The notes beneath the pieces were generated by a model. That model searched no databases, had not been told where the DNA came from, and was given only the letters and a program-made list of their open reading frames with translations. 64,000 nucleotides of DNA, taken from assembly GCA_000482765.1 (NCBI GenBank), contig AXWR01000009.1:1-64000 (forward strand), in the 5' to 3' direction. The stretch's first letter is position 1; every line of letters starts with the position of its first letter. Shown here one piece after another: positions 26,091 through 34,313 of the stretch. This DNA comes from Meiothermus taiwanensis DSM 14542 (lineage in GTDB: Bacteria; Deinococcota; Deinococci; Deinococcales; Thermaceae). The position numbers and the translations under genes were made by a program.

Positions 26091-27920
26091 TCAGGCACCT
26101 ACCTTGTCGCTGAGTTCTTTGAGGTCTTTGGCCTCGGCTATCTTGCGCAGCTCCTCCGGCATCTCCGGCAGCGGCTCGGCCACCACCGTAAGGGTTCCAT
26201 CGCTGCTGCGCCGGATGATGTGGTTGATTTTGGCAAAGGTGGGGTCGGGGTCGGGGTAGTCGAGGCGGGCGTGGCCCCCCCGGCTTTCCTTACGGGCCAG
26301 GGCGGCCAGCACCACGGCCTCGGAAATCTCCACCATTAGGCGTATATCCAAAGCCGTGTGCCAGCCGGGGTTGTAGGCCCGGCTGCCCGAGACCGAGGTA
26401 TTCCAGGCCCGCTTTTTAAGGTTGGCCAGAATCTCGAGCTGCGCCTTTAGCTCGCCTTCTTCGCGCATAATGCCAGCGTTTTTCTGCATGGTGGCGCGAA
26501 GCTCTTTCATGAGCGCAAAGGGGTTTTCACCCTGGGGGTTGTTGAAGGGCTGCAGGGCTTCGGCGATGTAGGCCCGTACCTGGGCTTCGTCTACCTGGTA
26601 GGAGCCACTCTGTTTGGCGGCATACTCGGCTGCGGCCATGCCAGCCCGCCGCCCAAACACCACCAGGTCGGACAGGGAGTTGCCGCCCAGGCGGTTGGCC
26701 CCGTGGAGCCCCCCGGCCACCTCGCCTGCGGCGTACAGACCCGGTACGTTGGTGGCCTGGGTGTCCGGGTCGACCCGCACCCCGCCCATCACATAGTGGC
26801 AGGTGGGGCCCACCTCCATGGGTTCTTTGGTGATGTCCAGGTTGCCCAGCTTCATGAACTGGTGGTACATGCTGGGGAGCTTCTTTTTGATGTAGTCGGC
26901 GGGGCGGCGGCTGGCGATATCCAGGTAGACGCCGCCGTGTGGACTACCCCGGCCTTCGTTAACTTCTTTACGAATGGCCCTGGCCACCACGTCACGGGTC
27001 AATAGCTCGGGCGGGCGGCGGGCGTTGCGGTCGCCCTGGAGCCAGCGTTCGGCCTCCTCCTCGGTTTCGGCAAACTCGCCTTTGTAGCGCTCGGGCACGT
27101 TGTCGAACATGAAGCGTTTGCCCTCGCTGTTCTTGAGAACACCCCCTTCACCCCGCACACCTTCAGTGACCAGAATGCCCATCACACTGGGGGGCCAGAC
27201 CATCCCGGTGGGGTGGAACTGAATAAACTCCATATCGATCAGATCGGCACCCACCATGCTAGCCAGCGAGAAGCCGTCGCCGGTGCACTCCCAGGAGTTG
27301 GAGGTGATCTGGTAGATGCGGCCCAGCCCGCCGGTGGCCAGCACCACCGCCTTGGCCCGGAAGACCAGGAACTCCCCGGTCTGGCGATTAAAGCCCAGGG
27401 CTCCCACCACCCGACCGGCGTCGGTCAGGAGGCGGTAGATGGTGGTCTCCATGTGGGCATGGATGCCCATCTTCACCGCGTGGTCTTGCAGGGTGCGGAT
27501 GAGCTCGAGGCCGGTGCGGTCGCCCACGTGGGCCAGCCGGGGGTAGGAGTGTCCCCCGAAGTTGCGCTGGTTGATCCGGCCATCGGGGGTGCGGTCGAAG
27601 ACCGCGCCCCAGCGTTCTAGCTCCCGCACCCGGTCGGGGGCTTCCTTGGTGTAGTTCATCACCATCTTCCAGTTGTTGAGCATGCCCCCGCCTTTGAGGG
27701 TGTCGCGGAAATGCACCTTCCAGTTGTCTTCCGGGCGCACGTTGCCCATGGCGGCCGCCATGCCTCCCTCAGCCATCACGGTGTGGGCCTTGCCCAGCAG
27801 GCTCTTGGTAACCACCCCCACCCTGGCCCCTTGCTCGATGGCCGCGATGGCGGCCCGTAAACCGGCCCCACCGGCGCCGATTACCAGTACGTCATAGTCG
27901 TGGATGGTATAGGATTCCAT
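26091..27920 (-). CDS. sdhA: Succinate dehydrogenase / fumarate reductase flavoprotein subunit
   Basis: Oxidises succinate to fumarate (or the reverse) with covalently bound FAD. The 609-residue protein has the dinucleotide motif GAGGAGLRAA at 15-24, His46 in KAHTVMAEGG as the expected FAD attachment site, FIQFHPTGM and TEGVRGEGG in the substrate domain, and GGLHGANRLGGNSLSDLVVFG in the second FAD-binding part. The middle gene of sdhCAB; 12 bp after the membrane anchor gene. The sequence character (PERYKGEFAETEEEAERW) fits the Sdh1/fumarate-reductase-like subgroup that pairs with a single large anchor protein. Confidence 0.95.
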   Translation of the reverse strand: MESYTIHDYDVLVIGAGGAGLRAAIAAIEQGARVGVVTKSLLGKAHTVMAEGGMAAAMGNVRPEDNWKVHFRDTLKGGGMLNNWKMVMNYTKEAPDRVRELERWGAVFDRTPDGRINQRNFGGHSYPRLAHVGDRTGLELIRTLQDHAVKMGIHAHMETTIYRLLTDAGRVVGALGFNRQTGEFLVFRAKAVVLATGGLGRIYQITSNSWECTGDGFSLASMVGADLIDMEFIQFHPTGMVWPPSVMGILVTEGVRGEGGVLKNSEGKRFMFDNVPERYKGEFAETEEEAERWLQGDRNARRPPELLTRDVVARAIRKEVNEGRGSPHGGVYLDIASRRPADYIKKKLPSMYHQFMKLGNLDITKEPMEVGPTCHYVMGGVRVDPDTQATNVPGLYAAGEVAGGLHGANRLGGNSLSDLVVFGRRAGMAAAEYAAKQSGSYQVDEAQVRAYIAEALQPFNNPQGENPFALMKELRATMQKNAGIMREEGELKAQLEILANLKKRAWNTSVSGSRAYNPGWHTALDIRLMVEISEAVVLAALARKESRGGHARLDYPDPDPTFAKINHIIRRSSDGTLTVVAEPLPEMPEELRKIAEAKDLKELSDKVGA

Positions 27921-27932
27921 ACTTGGCTCCCT

Positions 27933-28685
27933 TTAGAACAGGCGAATATCGGTGATGGTGCCCATAGAGCACAGGCGGATATAGACATCGGTGAACCACA
28001 CCGAGAGCATGCTGACCACGCCCCAGAAGCCGTGGCTCTCGTTAATGCGGCTGATGCGCTGCCACAGGGTATAGCGGGTCTTGTGCTTGGACATGCAGTT
28101 GAGGCAGCCGCCCGCCAGGTGCCGCCAGGCATGGCAGGAGAAAGTGTAGTATGAGAGCAGGATCACGTTGCCCAGCATGATCAGGCTCCCGACGCCAATA
28201 CCAAAGCCATCCTCAAAGAAAAAGGCCTTGATGGCGTCGTACCACAGGAAGGCCACCACCGGCACCGAGAGATACCAGAAGTAGCGGTGCAGGTTGTTGA
28301 GCACAAAGGGGAAAGCCCGTTCACCTTTGTAGGCCTTGCGCAGCTCGGGTACGGCACAGGCCGGGGGATCCCAGAAGAAAGCCCTGTAGTAGGCTTTGCG
28401 GTAGTAGTAGCAGGTTGCGCGGAAGCCCAGCGGAATCCACAGCACTAAGAAGGCCGGTGAGATGGCCAGCCAGTCGAGGTCTTTAGCGTGAACGCCGGGT
28501 AGGGGTATGGAGTAGAAGGGCGATAGGTAGGGCCCATACTCATAGTGTTGTCGATTCAGAGCGACCCAAAAGGCGTAGAGCCCGAACAAGCCCAGGCTCA
28601 ACACAGTGAAGAGGGGCTCGATCCACCAGGCGTCCTGCCGATCCGTTTTCCGAGATTCTATACCTGTAACAGGTTTCGTACTCAT
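27933..28685 (-). CDS. Succinate dehydrogenase membrane anchor, Sdh1 type (single large subunit)
   Basis: A 250-residue protein with five hydrophobic segments (about 24-44, 72-90, 134-153, 164-184, 218-240). It does not look like SdhC or SdhD. GFRATCYYYRKAYYRAFFWDPPACAV (88-112), NLHRYFWYLSVP, SCHAWRHLAGG and a C-terminal MGTITDIRLF are, from memory, the pattern of the anchor subunit of mycobacterial Sdh1. His133, His185, His189 and His218 are candidates for haem ligands. The operon order is anchor, sdhA, sdhB. A -10 (TATAGT) ends only 9 nt before the ATG and no ribosome site exists, so translation is probably leaderless. Confidence 0.85.
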   Translation of the reverse strand: MSTKPVTGIESRKTDRQDAWWIEPLFTVLSLGLFGLYAFWVALNRQHYEYGPYLSPFYSIPLPGVHAKDLDWLAISPAFLVLWIPLGFRATCYYYRKAYYRAFFWDPPACAVPELRKAYKGERAFPFVLNNLHRYFWYLSVPVVAFLWYDAIKAFFFEDGFGIGVGSLIMLGNVILLSYYTFSCHAWRHLAGGCLNCMSKHKTRYTLWQRISRINESHGFWGVVSMLSVWFTDVYIRLCSMGTITDIRLF

Positions 28686-28694
28686 TTCTACTAA

Positions 28695-28723
28695 ACTATA
28701 ACGGTTTATGAGCAGGTATGGAA
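28695..28723 (-). promoter_or_regulatory. Leaderless promoter of the sdh operon
   Basis: TTCCAT, 17 bp, TATAGT on the reverse strand, with the ATG 9 nt beyond the -10. The predicted transcript starts within about 3 nt of the start codon. Confidence 0.6.
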
Positions 28724-28829
28724 ACCTCGGTAGGCCACATTGGTCGTGGAGCAGCACTGGTGTAATTAATAACACTCATTCCAAGTTATGGAGGCTGGGC
28801 TGCGCCAGGGTGGGGTTTTTGGCTGCTGA

Positions 28830-28858
28830 TTGACATTCTGGATCCTCGAGCCCATAAT
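28830..28858 (+). promoter_or_regulatory. Promoter of speD
   Basis: TTGACA, exactly 17 bp, CATAAT. The resulting leader of about 80-90 nt contains a small inverted repeat AGACG...CGTCT and the ribosome site of speD. Confidence 0.75.
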
Positions 28859-28955
28859 TGTGGGCTGTTAAGACGCCCCTTGGGTGGCCGTCTGACAAAG
28901 CGCTGCGGACAAGGCAATTGTGCTTGAAAGCCGCAAGCTTATGGAGGATACGAGG

Positions 28956-29396
28956 TTGGAACTGTTTGGTTTTGGCCCGCACCTGATGATTGACGGCTAC
29001 CACGCAAACCCTGAAAAACTGGCCGATTTTGAACTCGTTCGGCAGGTTCTCGATCAGCTTCCCGAAGAGATGGAGATGACCAAGGTGCTGCCCCCGGTGG
29101 TGCAGCGCTACCCGGCGCTGCCAGGCCAGGCGGAGGGGATTACGGGGGTGGTGATCATCGCCGAGAGCCACATTGCCATACACACCTTTCCCAGTGAGCG
29201 TTTTATTAGCGTGGACATTTTTTCCTGCAAAGAATTCGACCTGGGCAAAGCCCTCAAGCGGGTGGTGGAGCACTTTGAGATTGGGCGCTACGAGACCTAT
29301 CTAATTAATCGGGGCAAGGAGTATCCCAAGGATCTCGAGCTGGCCCGGCAGATTGTGGCTGGGGAGCGGGAGTACATAGAGGCCCGCATCGGTTAG
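28956..29396 (+). CDS. speD: S-adenosylmethionine decarboxylase proenzyme
   Basis: Makes decarboxylated SAM, the aminopropyl donor for spermidine and the long polyamines of thermophiles. The chain is cut by itself to yield a pyruvoyl group: the site is Glu-Ser in IIAESHIAIHT (Ser about residue 71 from this start), followed by the conserved His in AIHTFP and the catalytic Cys in DIFSCKEF. Length, about 146 residues, fits the bacterial class. The TTG start is preferred because GGAGG lies 8 nt upstream; an in-frame ATG 15 nt earlier has no ribosome site. No other polyamine gene is adjacent. Confidence 0.9.
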   Translation: MELFGFGPHLMIDGYHANPEKLADFELVRQVLDQLPEEMEMTKVLPPVVQRYPALPGQAEGITGVVIIAESHIAIHTFPSERFISVDIFSCKEFDLGKALKRVVEHFEIGRYETYLINRGKEYPKDLELARQIVAGEREYIEARIG

Positions 29397-29405
29397 CTGG
29401 CAGAA

Positions 29406-30203
29406 TTAACCCGACCAGCCCAGCCGGGCTGAGACGGCATCGGCGGCCTGGCGTACCCGCGCGCCGAGTTCGGGCAGGCGCTCGTTGGGAACGCGGGTGG
29501 TGGGCGCCGATAGCGACATGGAGGCGACCACCTTGCCCCGGTTGTCGTGGATGGGGGCTGCAATGCAGCGCACCCCGTCTTCGCGCTCTTCGTCATCTAA
29601 CACATAGCGTTGTTGGCGGGCTTCCTGCAAGGTTTGCAAGAAGCCTTCCAGGGTGGTGATGGTCTTGGCCGTGTAGGGTTTGAAGGGCCCCGCGCCTACA
29701 ATCCGGCGGATCTCCGGCTCGCTGTGTTCCATGAGCAGGGCTTTGCCCACCCCGGTGCAGTAGATGGGGGCCCTGGCCCCGATGCGGGTGAACATACGGA
29801 TGAGCTGTCGCCCCTCGACCTGTGCAATATAAATAACCTCGTTGCCATCTAGCACAGCCAGGTTGACGGTTTCATTCAGCTCGTCCACCAGCTTTTCCAT
29901 CTCGGGCATGGCGGCATCAATCAGCCCACCCCGTGTCAGGAAGGCCGAACCCACCTGATAAGCCCGTAGCCCTACCTTCCAGAGGCCCTTGGACTCATCC
30001 CAGTCGGCAAAGCCGCGACGGCGCAGGGTTTCCAGGAGCCGGTAGGCGGTGCTGGGGGAGAGCTCGGTTCTGCGGGCTAGTTCTGAAAGGGAGAGGGTCT
30101 CGGCTTCGGAGAGGACTTCCAGCAGGTGCAGGCCGCGCTCGAGCGTCCGTACCTCGCCCACCTCGGTGGAGCGGCTGCGACCTGGGCGGCGTTTGGTGTT
30201 CAT
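29406..30203 (-). CDS. IclR-family transcriptional regulator
   Basis: A 265-residue regulator with an N-terminal winged helix (TLERGLHLLEVLSEAETLSLSELARRTELSPSTAYRLLETL, about 19-60) and a C-terminal effector domain with GARAPIYCTGVGKALL and APIHDNRGKVVASMSLSAP. The first 15 residues are basic. Divergent from malate synthase, so it probably controls use of acetate or glyoxylate, as IclR does in enterics. The ATG is chosen because a complete promoter (TTGAAA, 17 bp, TATGCT) ends 6 nt before it; the ATG 27 nt earlier lies between -35 and -10 and cannot be used from this promoter. Confidence 0.9.
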   Translation of the reverse strand: MNTKRRPGRSRSTEVGEVRTLERGLHLLEVLSEAETLSLSELARRTELSPSTAYRLLETLRRRGFADWDESKGLWKVGLRAYQVGSAFLTRGGLIDAAMPEMEKLVDELNETVNLAVLDGNEVIYIAQVEGRQLIRMFTRIGARAPIYCTGVGKALLMEHSEPEIRRIVGAGPFKPYTAKTITTLEGFLQTLQEARQQRYVLDDEEREDGVRCIAAPIHDNRGKVVASMSLSAPTTRVPNERLPELGARVRQAADAVSARLGWSG

Positions 30204-30209
30204 GGCTTT

Positions 30210-30249
30210 AGCATAGGGGAGCCGGGTCATTTTTTCAACAAATGGAAAA
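30210..30249 (-). promoter_or_regulatory. Leaderless iclR promoter with probable IclR operator
   Basis: On the reverse strand TTGAAA (30233-30238), 17 bp, TATGCT (30210-30215), then AAAGCC and the start codon. An imperfect inverted repeat TTTTCAACAAATGGAAAA (30232-30249) covers the -35, a good position for autoregulation and for reaching the aceB promoter next to it. Confidence 0.65.
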
Positions 30250-30261
30250 TAATCTCGCAGA

Positions 30262-30291
30262 TTGACAAACCGCTTCGACTGCGGCTAGGCT
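30262..30291 (+). promoter_or_regulatory. Promoter of malate synthase
   Basis: TTGACA, 18 bp, TAGGCT, about 35 nt before the ribosome site AGGAGA. It lies 13 bp from the inverted repeat shared with the iclR promoter. Confidence 0.65.
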
Positions 30292-30332
30292 TTGAGCAAG
30301 CCGTGCACCCGGTGGTTTGACAGGAGACTGCT

Positions 30333-31907
30333 ATGAGCGAGATGCCCAAAGGTGTGCAAATTGTAGGCCCCAAACTCCCTGCCTCTGATACGGTGCTGAC
30401 CCCCGAGGCCCTGGCTTTTCTGGCTGGGCTCCAGCGTGAGTTTAACGCGGTACGTAAGGGTTTGTTGCAGCGTCGCGCTGAGGTGGCCCAGCGCATCCAG
30501 GCGGGCGAAAAGCCCGGCTTCCTCGAGCACACCCGGTTCATCCGGGAAGGGGACTGGAAGGTGGCCCCCGCCCCCCCCGACCTCAACGACCGCCGGGTGG
30601 AGATTACCGGCCCCACCGAACGCAAGATGATGATCAATGCCCTTAACTCCGGGGCCAAGGTCTTCATGGCCGACTGCGAGGACGCGCTCTCGCCCACCTG
30701 GGAAAACGTGGTGCAGGGCCAGCAAAACCTGATGGATGCGGTGCGCCGTACCATCCACCTGAGCACCCCCGAGAAGGAGTACAAGCTGGGTGAGAAAATC
30801 GCCACCCTGGTGGTGCGCCCGCGGGGCTGGCACCTGGTGGAGCGGCACCTCCTGGTGGATGACGAGCCCATCTCAGCGAGCCTCTTCGACTTCGGGCTTT
30901 ACTTCTTCCACAACGCCCATGAGCTCTTGAAGCGGGGTAGCGGCCCCTACTTCTACCTGCCCAAGCTGGAGAGCCACCTCGAGGCCCGCCTCTGGAACGA
31001 CGTCTTCAAGTTTGCCCAGAGCTATATGGGCATTCCCCAGGGCACCATCCGGGCCACGGTGCTCATCGAGACCATTCTGGCCGCCTTCGAGATGGAGGAA
31101 ATCCTCTACGAGCTGCGCGAGCACGCCGCCGGCCTCAACGCAGGGCGCTGGGACTACATCTTTAGCTGCATCAAGAAGTTTGCCACCCACGAGGTGCTCT
31201 TCCCCGACCGCGCCCAGGTCACCATGACCGTGCCCTTCATGCGGGCCTACACCGAGCTGCTGGTGCGCACCTGCCACAAGCGCGGAGCCCACGCCATTGG
31301 GGGGATGTCGGCCTTCATCCCCAGCCGCAAAGACCCTGAGGTAAACGCCAGGGCCATCGAGCAGGTCACCAAAGATAAGGAGCGGGAGGCAGGAGACGGT
31401 TTCGATGGCACCTGGGTGGCCCACCCCGACCTGGTGCCGGTGGCCATGGCGGTATTCGATAAGGTGCTGGGCGATAAACCCCACCAGAAAGACCGCCTGC
31501 GCGAGGATGTGGACGGCAAGATAAAGGCCGAGGACTTGATTAACTTCGAGGTGCCGGGCGGCAAGATTACCGAGGCGGGGATTCGCAACAACATCAGCGT
31601 GGGGTTGCAGTACATAGCTGCCTGGCTGGGTGGAAGCGGTGCGGTGGCCATCTTCAACCTGATGGAAGACGCCGCTACGGCCGAGATTTCCCGCTCGCAA
31701 CTGTGGCAGTGGCTCCGCAAAGGGGCCCGGCTGGACGATGGACGCACCTTTACTCAGGAGCTATACGCAAAGCTCAAGCAGGAAGAGATGGCCAAGCTGG
31801 CGGGCCTGAAGAACCTGGAAGAGGCCGCCCAGCTCCTGGACGAACTGGTATTGCAGCCGGAGTTCAAAGAATTCCTGACCCTTCCGGCCTACGAGCGGCT
31901 GGGTTGA
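30333..31907 (+). CDS. aceB: Malate synthase A
   Basis: Condenses glyoxylate and acetyl-CoA to malate in the glyoxylate shunt. The 524-residue length and sequence are of the A form. [20 protein letters not shown] (107-126) holds acidic residues of the active site, VVRPRGWHL the arginine of the barrel, and [19 protein letters not shown] and IFSCIKKF follow in the expected order; [12 protein letters not shown] near 370 is also conserved. The partner isocitrate lyase is not in the window. Divergent from an IclR-family regulator, and preceded by its own promoter and a clear AGGAGA. Confidence 0.96.
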   Translation: MSEMPKGVQIVGPKLPASDTVLTPEALAFLAGLQREFNAVRKGLLQRRAEVAQRIQAGEKPGFLEHTRFIREGDWKVAPAPPDLNDRRVEITGPTERKMMINALNSGAKVFMADCEDALSPTWENVVQGQQNLMDAVRRTIHLSTPEKEYKLGEKIATLVVRPRGWHLVERHLLVDDEPISASLFDFGLYFFHNAHELLKRGSGPYFYLPKLESHLEARLWNDVFKFAQSYMGIPQGTIRATVLIETILAAFEMEEILYELREHAAGLNAGRWDYIFSCIKKFATHEVLFPDRAQVTMTVPFMRAYTELLVRTCHKRGAHAIGGMSAFIPSRKDPEVNARAIEQVTKDKEREAGDGFDGTWVAHPDLVPVAMAVFDKVLGDKPHQKDRLREDVDGKIKAEDLINFEVPGGKITEAGIRNNISVGLQYIAAWLGGSGAVAIFNLMEDAATAEISRSQLWQWLRKGARLDDGRTFTQELYAKLKQEEMAKLAGLKNLEEAAQLLDELVLQPEFKEFLTLPAYERLG

Positions 31908-31933
31908 AACCTCAGGATGCCCTACCGCTGATT

Positions 31934-32065
31934 CCCCTTTATCAGGGGCCCTCACGGGAAGCGCAAGCAGGTCTTCAAAATTAGACAACGGGCGAAGCTT
32001 CCCGTGGGGTACTGTGCGGGCATCTTCACAGGAATTTGGGTGGACGGCCCGAATGTCCACCCAAA
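31934..32065. terminator. Cluster of three hairpins between convergent aceB and the ssb-like gene
   Basis: CCCCT-TTATC-AGGGG (31934-31948), CACGGGAAGC/GCTTCCCGTG (31953-31962 with 31997-32006) and a perfect 11-bp stem TTTGGGTGGAC/GTCCACCCAAA with a 9-base loop (32035-32065). None has a good T-tract, so they are probably transcription barriers or mRNA-end structures rather than textbook intrinsic terminators. Confidence 0.5.
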
Positions 32066-32103
32066 ACCCGGCGACGGCTAGAATCCCGAAGGTTGTGGCT
32101 GCT

Positions 32104-32835
32104 CTAGGCGGCTTTGGTCTTGCGTTTGGACTTGGTAGGGCGCTCAGGCACTTCCTGGGCTCGCTCAGCGGGGCGGATACGGGCCAGGGGGGTTACGCGC
32201 TGGACTTCTACAACCCGCTTGTAGCGCTTGGTTTTGCTTTCTGGGTCTTCCCAGACTTCGGTTTTGAGCGCGCCTTCCAGCAGCAGCGGCGAGCCCTTCT
32301 TCAGGCTGCTAAACTGTGCTGCCTGCTCGCGCCAGGCTTCCAGCTCAACGTAATGGCTTTTGGCTTGCCTGGCTGTAGCGTCCCAGCTCGAGAAGCCCAG
32401 GCTGGCCCTGGCTACCAGGGTCTTGCGCGGGGTCTGGCGGATCTCCGGGTCGGTGGTCAGGCCACCGGACAGAATCACCCGGTTCTCGGCCCCGTAGAGC
32501 ACCGGGCCCTGTTCTTCCTGGCGCACATCGGCGTTTTCCAGTTTGAAGAGATCTTCGCCCACGATGCGCAGGCGCGAACCTTTTTGTCCATCGGCCTCCC
32601 AGGACTCGTAGACCAGGCGGCCCATCGCCTGATAGGCTTCTCCATCTACTAGATAATTGGCCCAGTGCTCGGCCATCTTGCCATAAAAGGTCAGATCGGC
32701 GCGGGAGAAGATGTGCTCATTGCCAACGGCGCGTTTGCCAACGAGGGTGACCTCGAGCACCGGGGTGCCTTTGGGGGTATAGCGAAGGTGGTGTTTGCTC
32801 AAAACGCCACTGATGAAGACTAGGTTGGTGGACAT
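32104..32835 (-). CDS. Two-OB-fold single-stranded DNA-binding protein with basic tail
   Basis: 243 residues forming two OB folds in tandem, as in Thermus and Deinococcus SSB: the first (about 1-100) starts NLVFISGVLSKHHLRYTPKGTPVLEVTL, the second (about 115-215) starts NRVILSGGLTTDPEIRQTPRKTLVARASL and has SHYVELEAWREQAAQ. The house-keeping SSB of this group ends in an acidic DDLPF-like tip that recruits repair proteins. Here the end is instead basic, with ERPTKSKRKTKAA. It is thus likely a paralogue with a special role (repair, plasmid or natural transformation), or an SSB that works without the usual partners. Monocistronic, with a long upstream region. Confidence 0.8.
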   Translation of the reverse strand: MSTNLVFISGVLSKHHLRYTPKGTPVLEVTLVGKRAVGNEHIFSRADLTFYGKMAEHWANYLVDGEAYQAMGRLVYESWEADGQKGSRLRIVGEDLFKLENADVRQEEQGPVLYGAENRVILSGGLTTDPEIRQTPRKTLVARASLGFSSWDATARQAKSHYVELEAWREQAAQFSSLKKGSPLLLEGALKTEVWEDPESKTKRYKRVVEVQRVTPLARIRPAERAQEVPERPTKSKRKTKAA

Positions 32836-33438
32836 GTTTGGTTCTCCTTGTACGTTACGGTCAGATGCTGTGGGTTTTTGAAGGGTGGATTGTTTGTTGG
32901 GCCATAAGAACCTACGCTATGGCCGCTGCAAACGGGCTGGGCCTGGTAGGGGGTGGGGGATTCTCGAGCGTTTTCATCGTTCACATGCGTTGCGGTCTGC
33001 ACCACAGGGGCGCGCTGGGTAGGGGCTTGGGGTTTCGGTCGGCTCGTTTTGGTGCGTTGCGGTCAGTTCTTCAGTTCTTTTACGTTTGCTTCCTTCCCCC
33101 GTTTGGTTGTACCAAATCGGATGGATTTAGACTATAACATAATCAAGGTTTTGTCCAGGGCTTGTAAACCATAGAACAAAACCAAATAAAAAGGCATTTT
33201 TTGCAAAACCGAACTCTATTCCGACATCGGCTTGCTGCTGTAACGATGCCTGAATTACGTCGAAAACGTATAGGGGGATCCTAATGTAGATGCCGAATAG
33301 ATAGGCTTTTCGAGTGGCCGGGGATTATGGTAGACTTTGAAGGCTTGTGTTTTGAACCCTGCTTGGCTGGGGTGGTGTGAGCAGATAAAAATCCAGAGCT
33401 GGCCAGTGCTGGCAACGGAAAAGTTTTGGAGGAAGGGA
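32836..33438. other. 600-bp gene-free region between the ssb-like gene and L25
   Basis: No credible gene is seen. It contains three near-identical 14-mers, TACGTTACGGTCAG (32851), TGCGTTGCGGTCTG (32986) and TGCGTTGCGGTCAG (33053), with a degenerate fourth near 32913, spaced about 62-73 bp apart. Beyond these it is AT-rich (33110-33260), with TATAGT on the reverse strand as a possible -10 of the ssb-like gene. A candidate promoter for L25 (TTTTCG, 18 bp, TAGACT, 33307-33336) is at the right side. Confidence 0.5.
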
Positions 33439-34059
33439 ATGGAATACCGCATCAAAGCCCAAATCCGTGGGAATGAAAAACCCATGGCCCTGCGCGACGC
33501 CGGCAAGCTGCCGGGGGTGGTTTACAACCGCAGCGAAAACTACAAAGTTACGGTAGATCTCAAGGAGTTTAACAAGGTCTTTATGGCTGCTGGGATCCAC
33601 CACGTGATTACCCTCGAGCTCGAGAACGGAAAAACTGTGGATACCCTGGTGCGCCAGGTTAACCTGGATAAGCGCCGCCGTCGCCCCGAGCACGTCGACT
33701 TCTACGCCCTTTCCGATGAGCCCGTGCTGATGTGGATTCCAGTCAAGATCGAGGGCACCGCGCAGGGCGTGCGTGAAGGGGGTGTGCTGCAGCTTGTCAA
33801 CAATGACGTTCAGGTCAAGGTTTCGCCCAAAGCTATTCCCCCCTACATTGAGGTCAACGTAAGCCATCTGCGGATTGGTGATAGCATCCATGCCGATGAG
33901 CTCAGCCTTCCGCAAGGTGTAACCCTGGCCATGAACCCCCGCGATACCATCGTGGCCATCGTGCCGCCTGAGGACGTTGAGAAGCTGGAAGCCCAGGCCG
34001 CCGAAGCTCCTGCCGAGGTTGAAGTCATCAAGAAGGGCAAGACCGAGGAAGAGAAGTAA
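33439..34059 (+). CDS. rplY: 50S ribosomal protein L25 / general stress protein Ctc
   Basis: Binds 5S rRNA in the large subunit. The 206-residue protein is the long, two-domain form known as TL5 in Thermus: an N-terminal 5S-binding domain (MEYRIKAQIRG to about 95, with LPGVVYNRSENYKVTVDL and HVDFYALS) and a C-terminal beta domain (about 100-185, with VPV-like KIEGTAQGVREGGVLQ and IEVNVSHLRIGDSIH). The C-terminal tail is acidic and alanine-rich. The ATG is preceded by GGAGGAAGGG. It ends with an intrinsic terminator, and peptidyl-tRNA hydrolase follows as in many bacteria. Confidence 0.95.
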   Translation: MEYRIKAQIRGNEKPMALRDAGKLPGVVYNRSENYKVTVDLKEFNKVFMAAGIHHVITLELENGKTVDTLVRQVNLDKRRRRPEHVDFYALSDEPVLMWIPVKIEGTAQGVREGGVLQLVNNDVQVKVSPKAIPPYIEVNVSHLRIGDSIHADELSLPQGVTLAMNPRDTIVAIVPPEDVEKLEAQAAEAPAEVEVIKKGKTEEEK

Positions 34060-34078
34060 CCATCCCTCGAGCAGCCCA

Positions 34079-34117
34079 GGGGTCGAGAGCCAGAGCGGTC
34101 TCTCGGCCCTTTCTTTT
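34079..34117 (+). terminator. Intrinsic terminator after L25
   Basis: GGGTCGAGAG pairs with CTCTCGGCCC around CCAGAGCGGT (one mismatch), followed by TTTCTTTT. It separates L25 from the repeat element and the peptidyl-tRNA hydrolase gene. Confidence 0.8.
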
Positions 34118-34136
34118 AGCGCCTTGGGCTTTAGTA

Positions 34137-34264
34137 ATACCAGATTCGGTTAGTTCGGCGCCGGAAGGCGGCGAACTAACCCGACCAACGGGAGTGCTCT
34201 AGGATTCAAAAAGATAGCCTCTGGAGGTCTTTGCTTTGGATGACTATCTTTTTGAATCCGGTAT
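34137..34264. repeat. Two-hairpin repeat, complete copy 5 (128 bp, inverted orientation)
   Basis: From ATACCAGATTCGGTTAGTTC to TTTTTGAATCCGGTAT. The GTTAGTTCG-CGAACTAAC hairpin comes first, then GGATTCAAAAAGATAG with CTATCTTTTTGAATCC enclosed in the second hairpin. Same length and structure as the copy at 53.6 kb in reverse. It lies directly upstream of the peptidyl-tRNA hydrolase gene, so the promoter of that gene must be inside or just after it. Confidence 0.9.
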
Positions 34265-34313
34265 AAAGTGGTTCTCGGAGAACCCAGTGCAACAAACTCC
34301 AAACAACAAAGTT

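Noticed and set aside
32851-33066. CRISPR array from the repeated 14-mers
   Set aside because: Repeats are too short and imperfect, spacing is about 67 bp, and no cas genes are present.
32838-33174. Short frames in the 600-bp gap before L25
   Set aside because: They are Gly/Val/Phe-rich, lack ribosome sites, and overlap the repeated 14-mers.
34236-34313. Longer N-terminus for peptidyl-tRNA hydrolase
   Set aside because: The extra residues are translated from the repeat element; the family N-terminus begins at the ATG at 34314.
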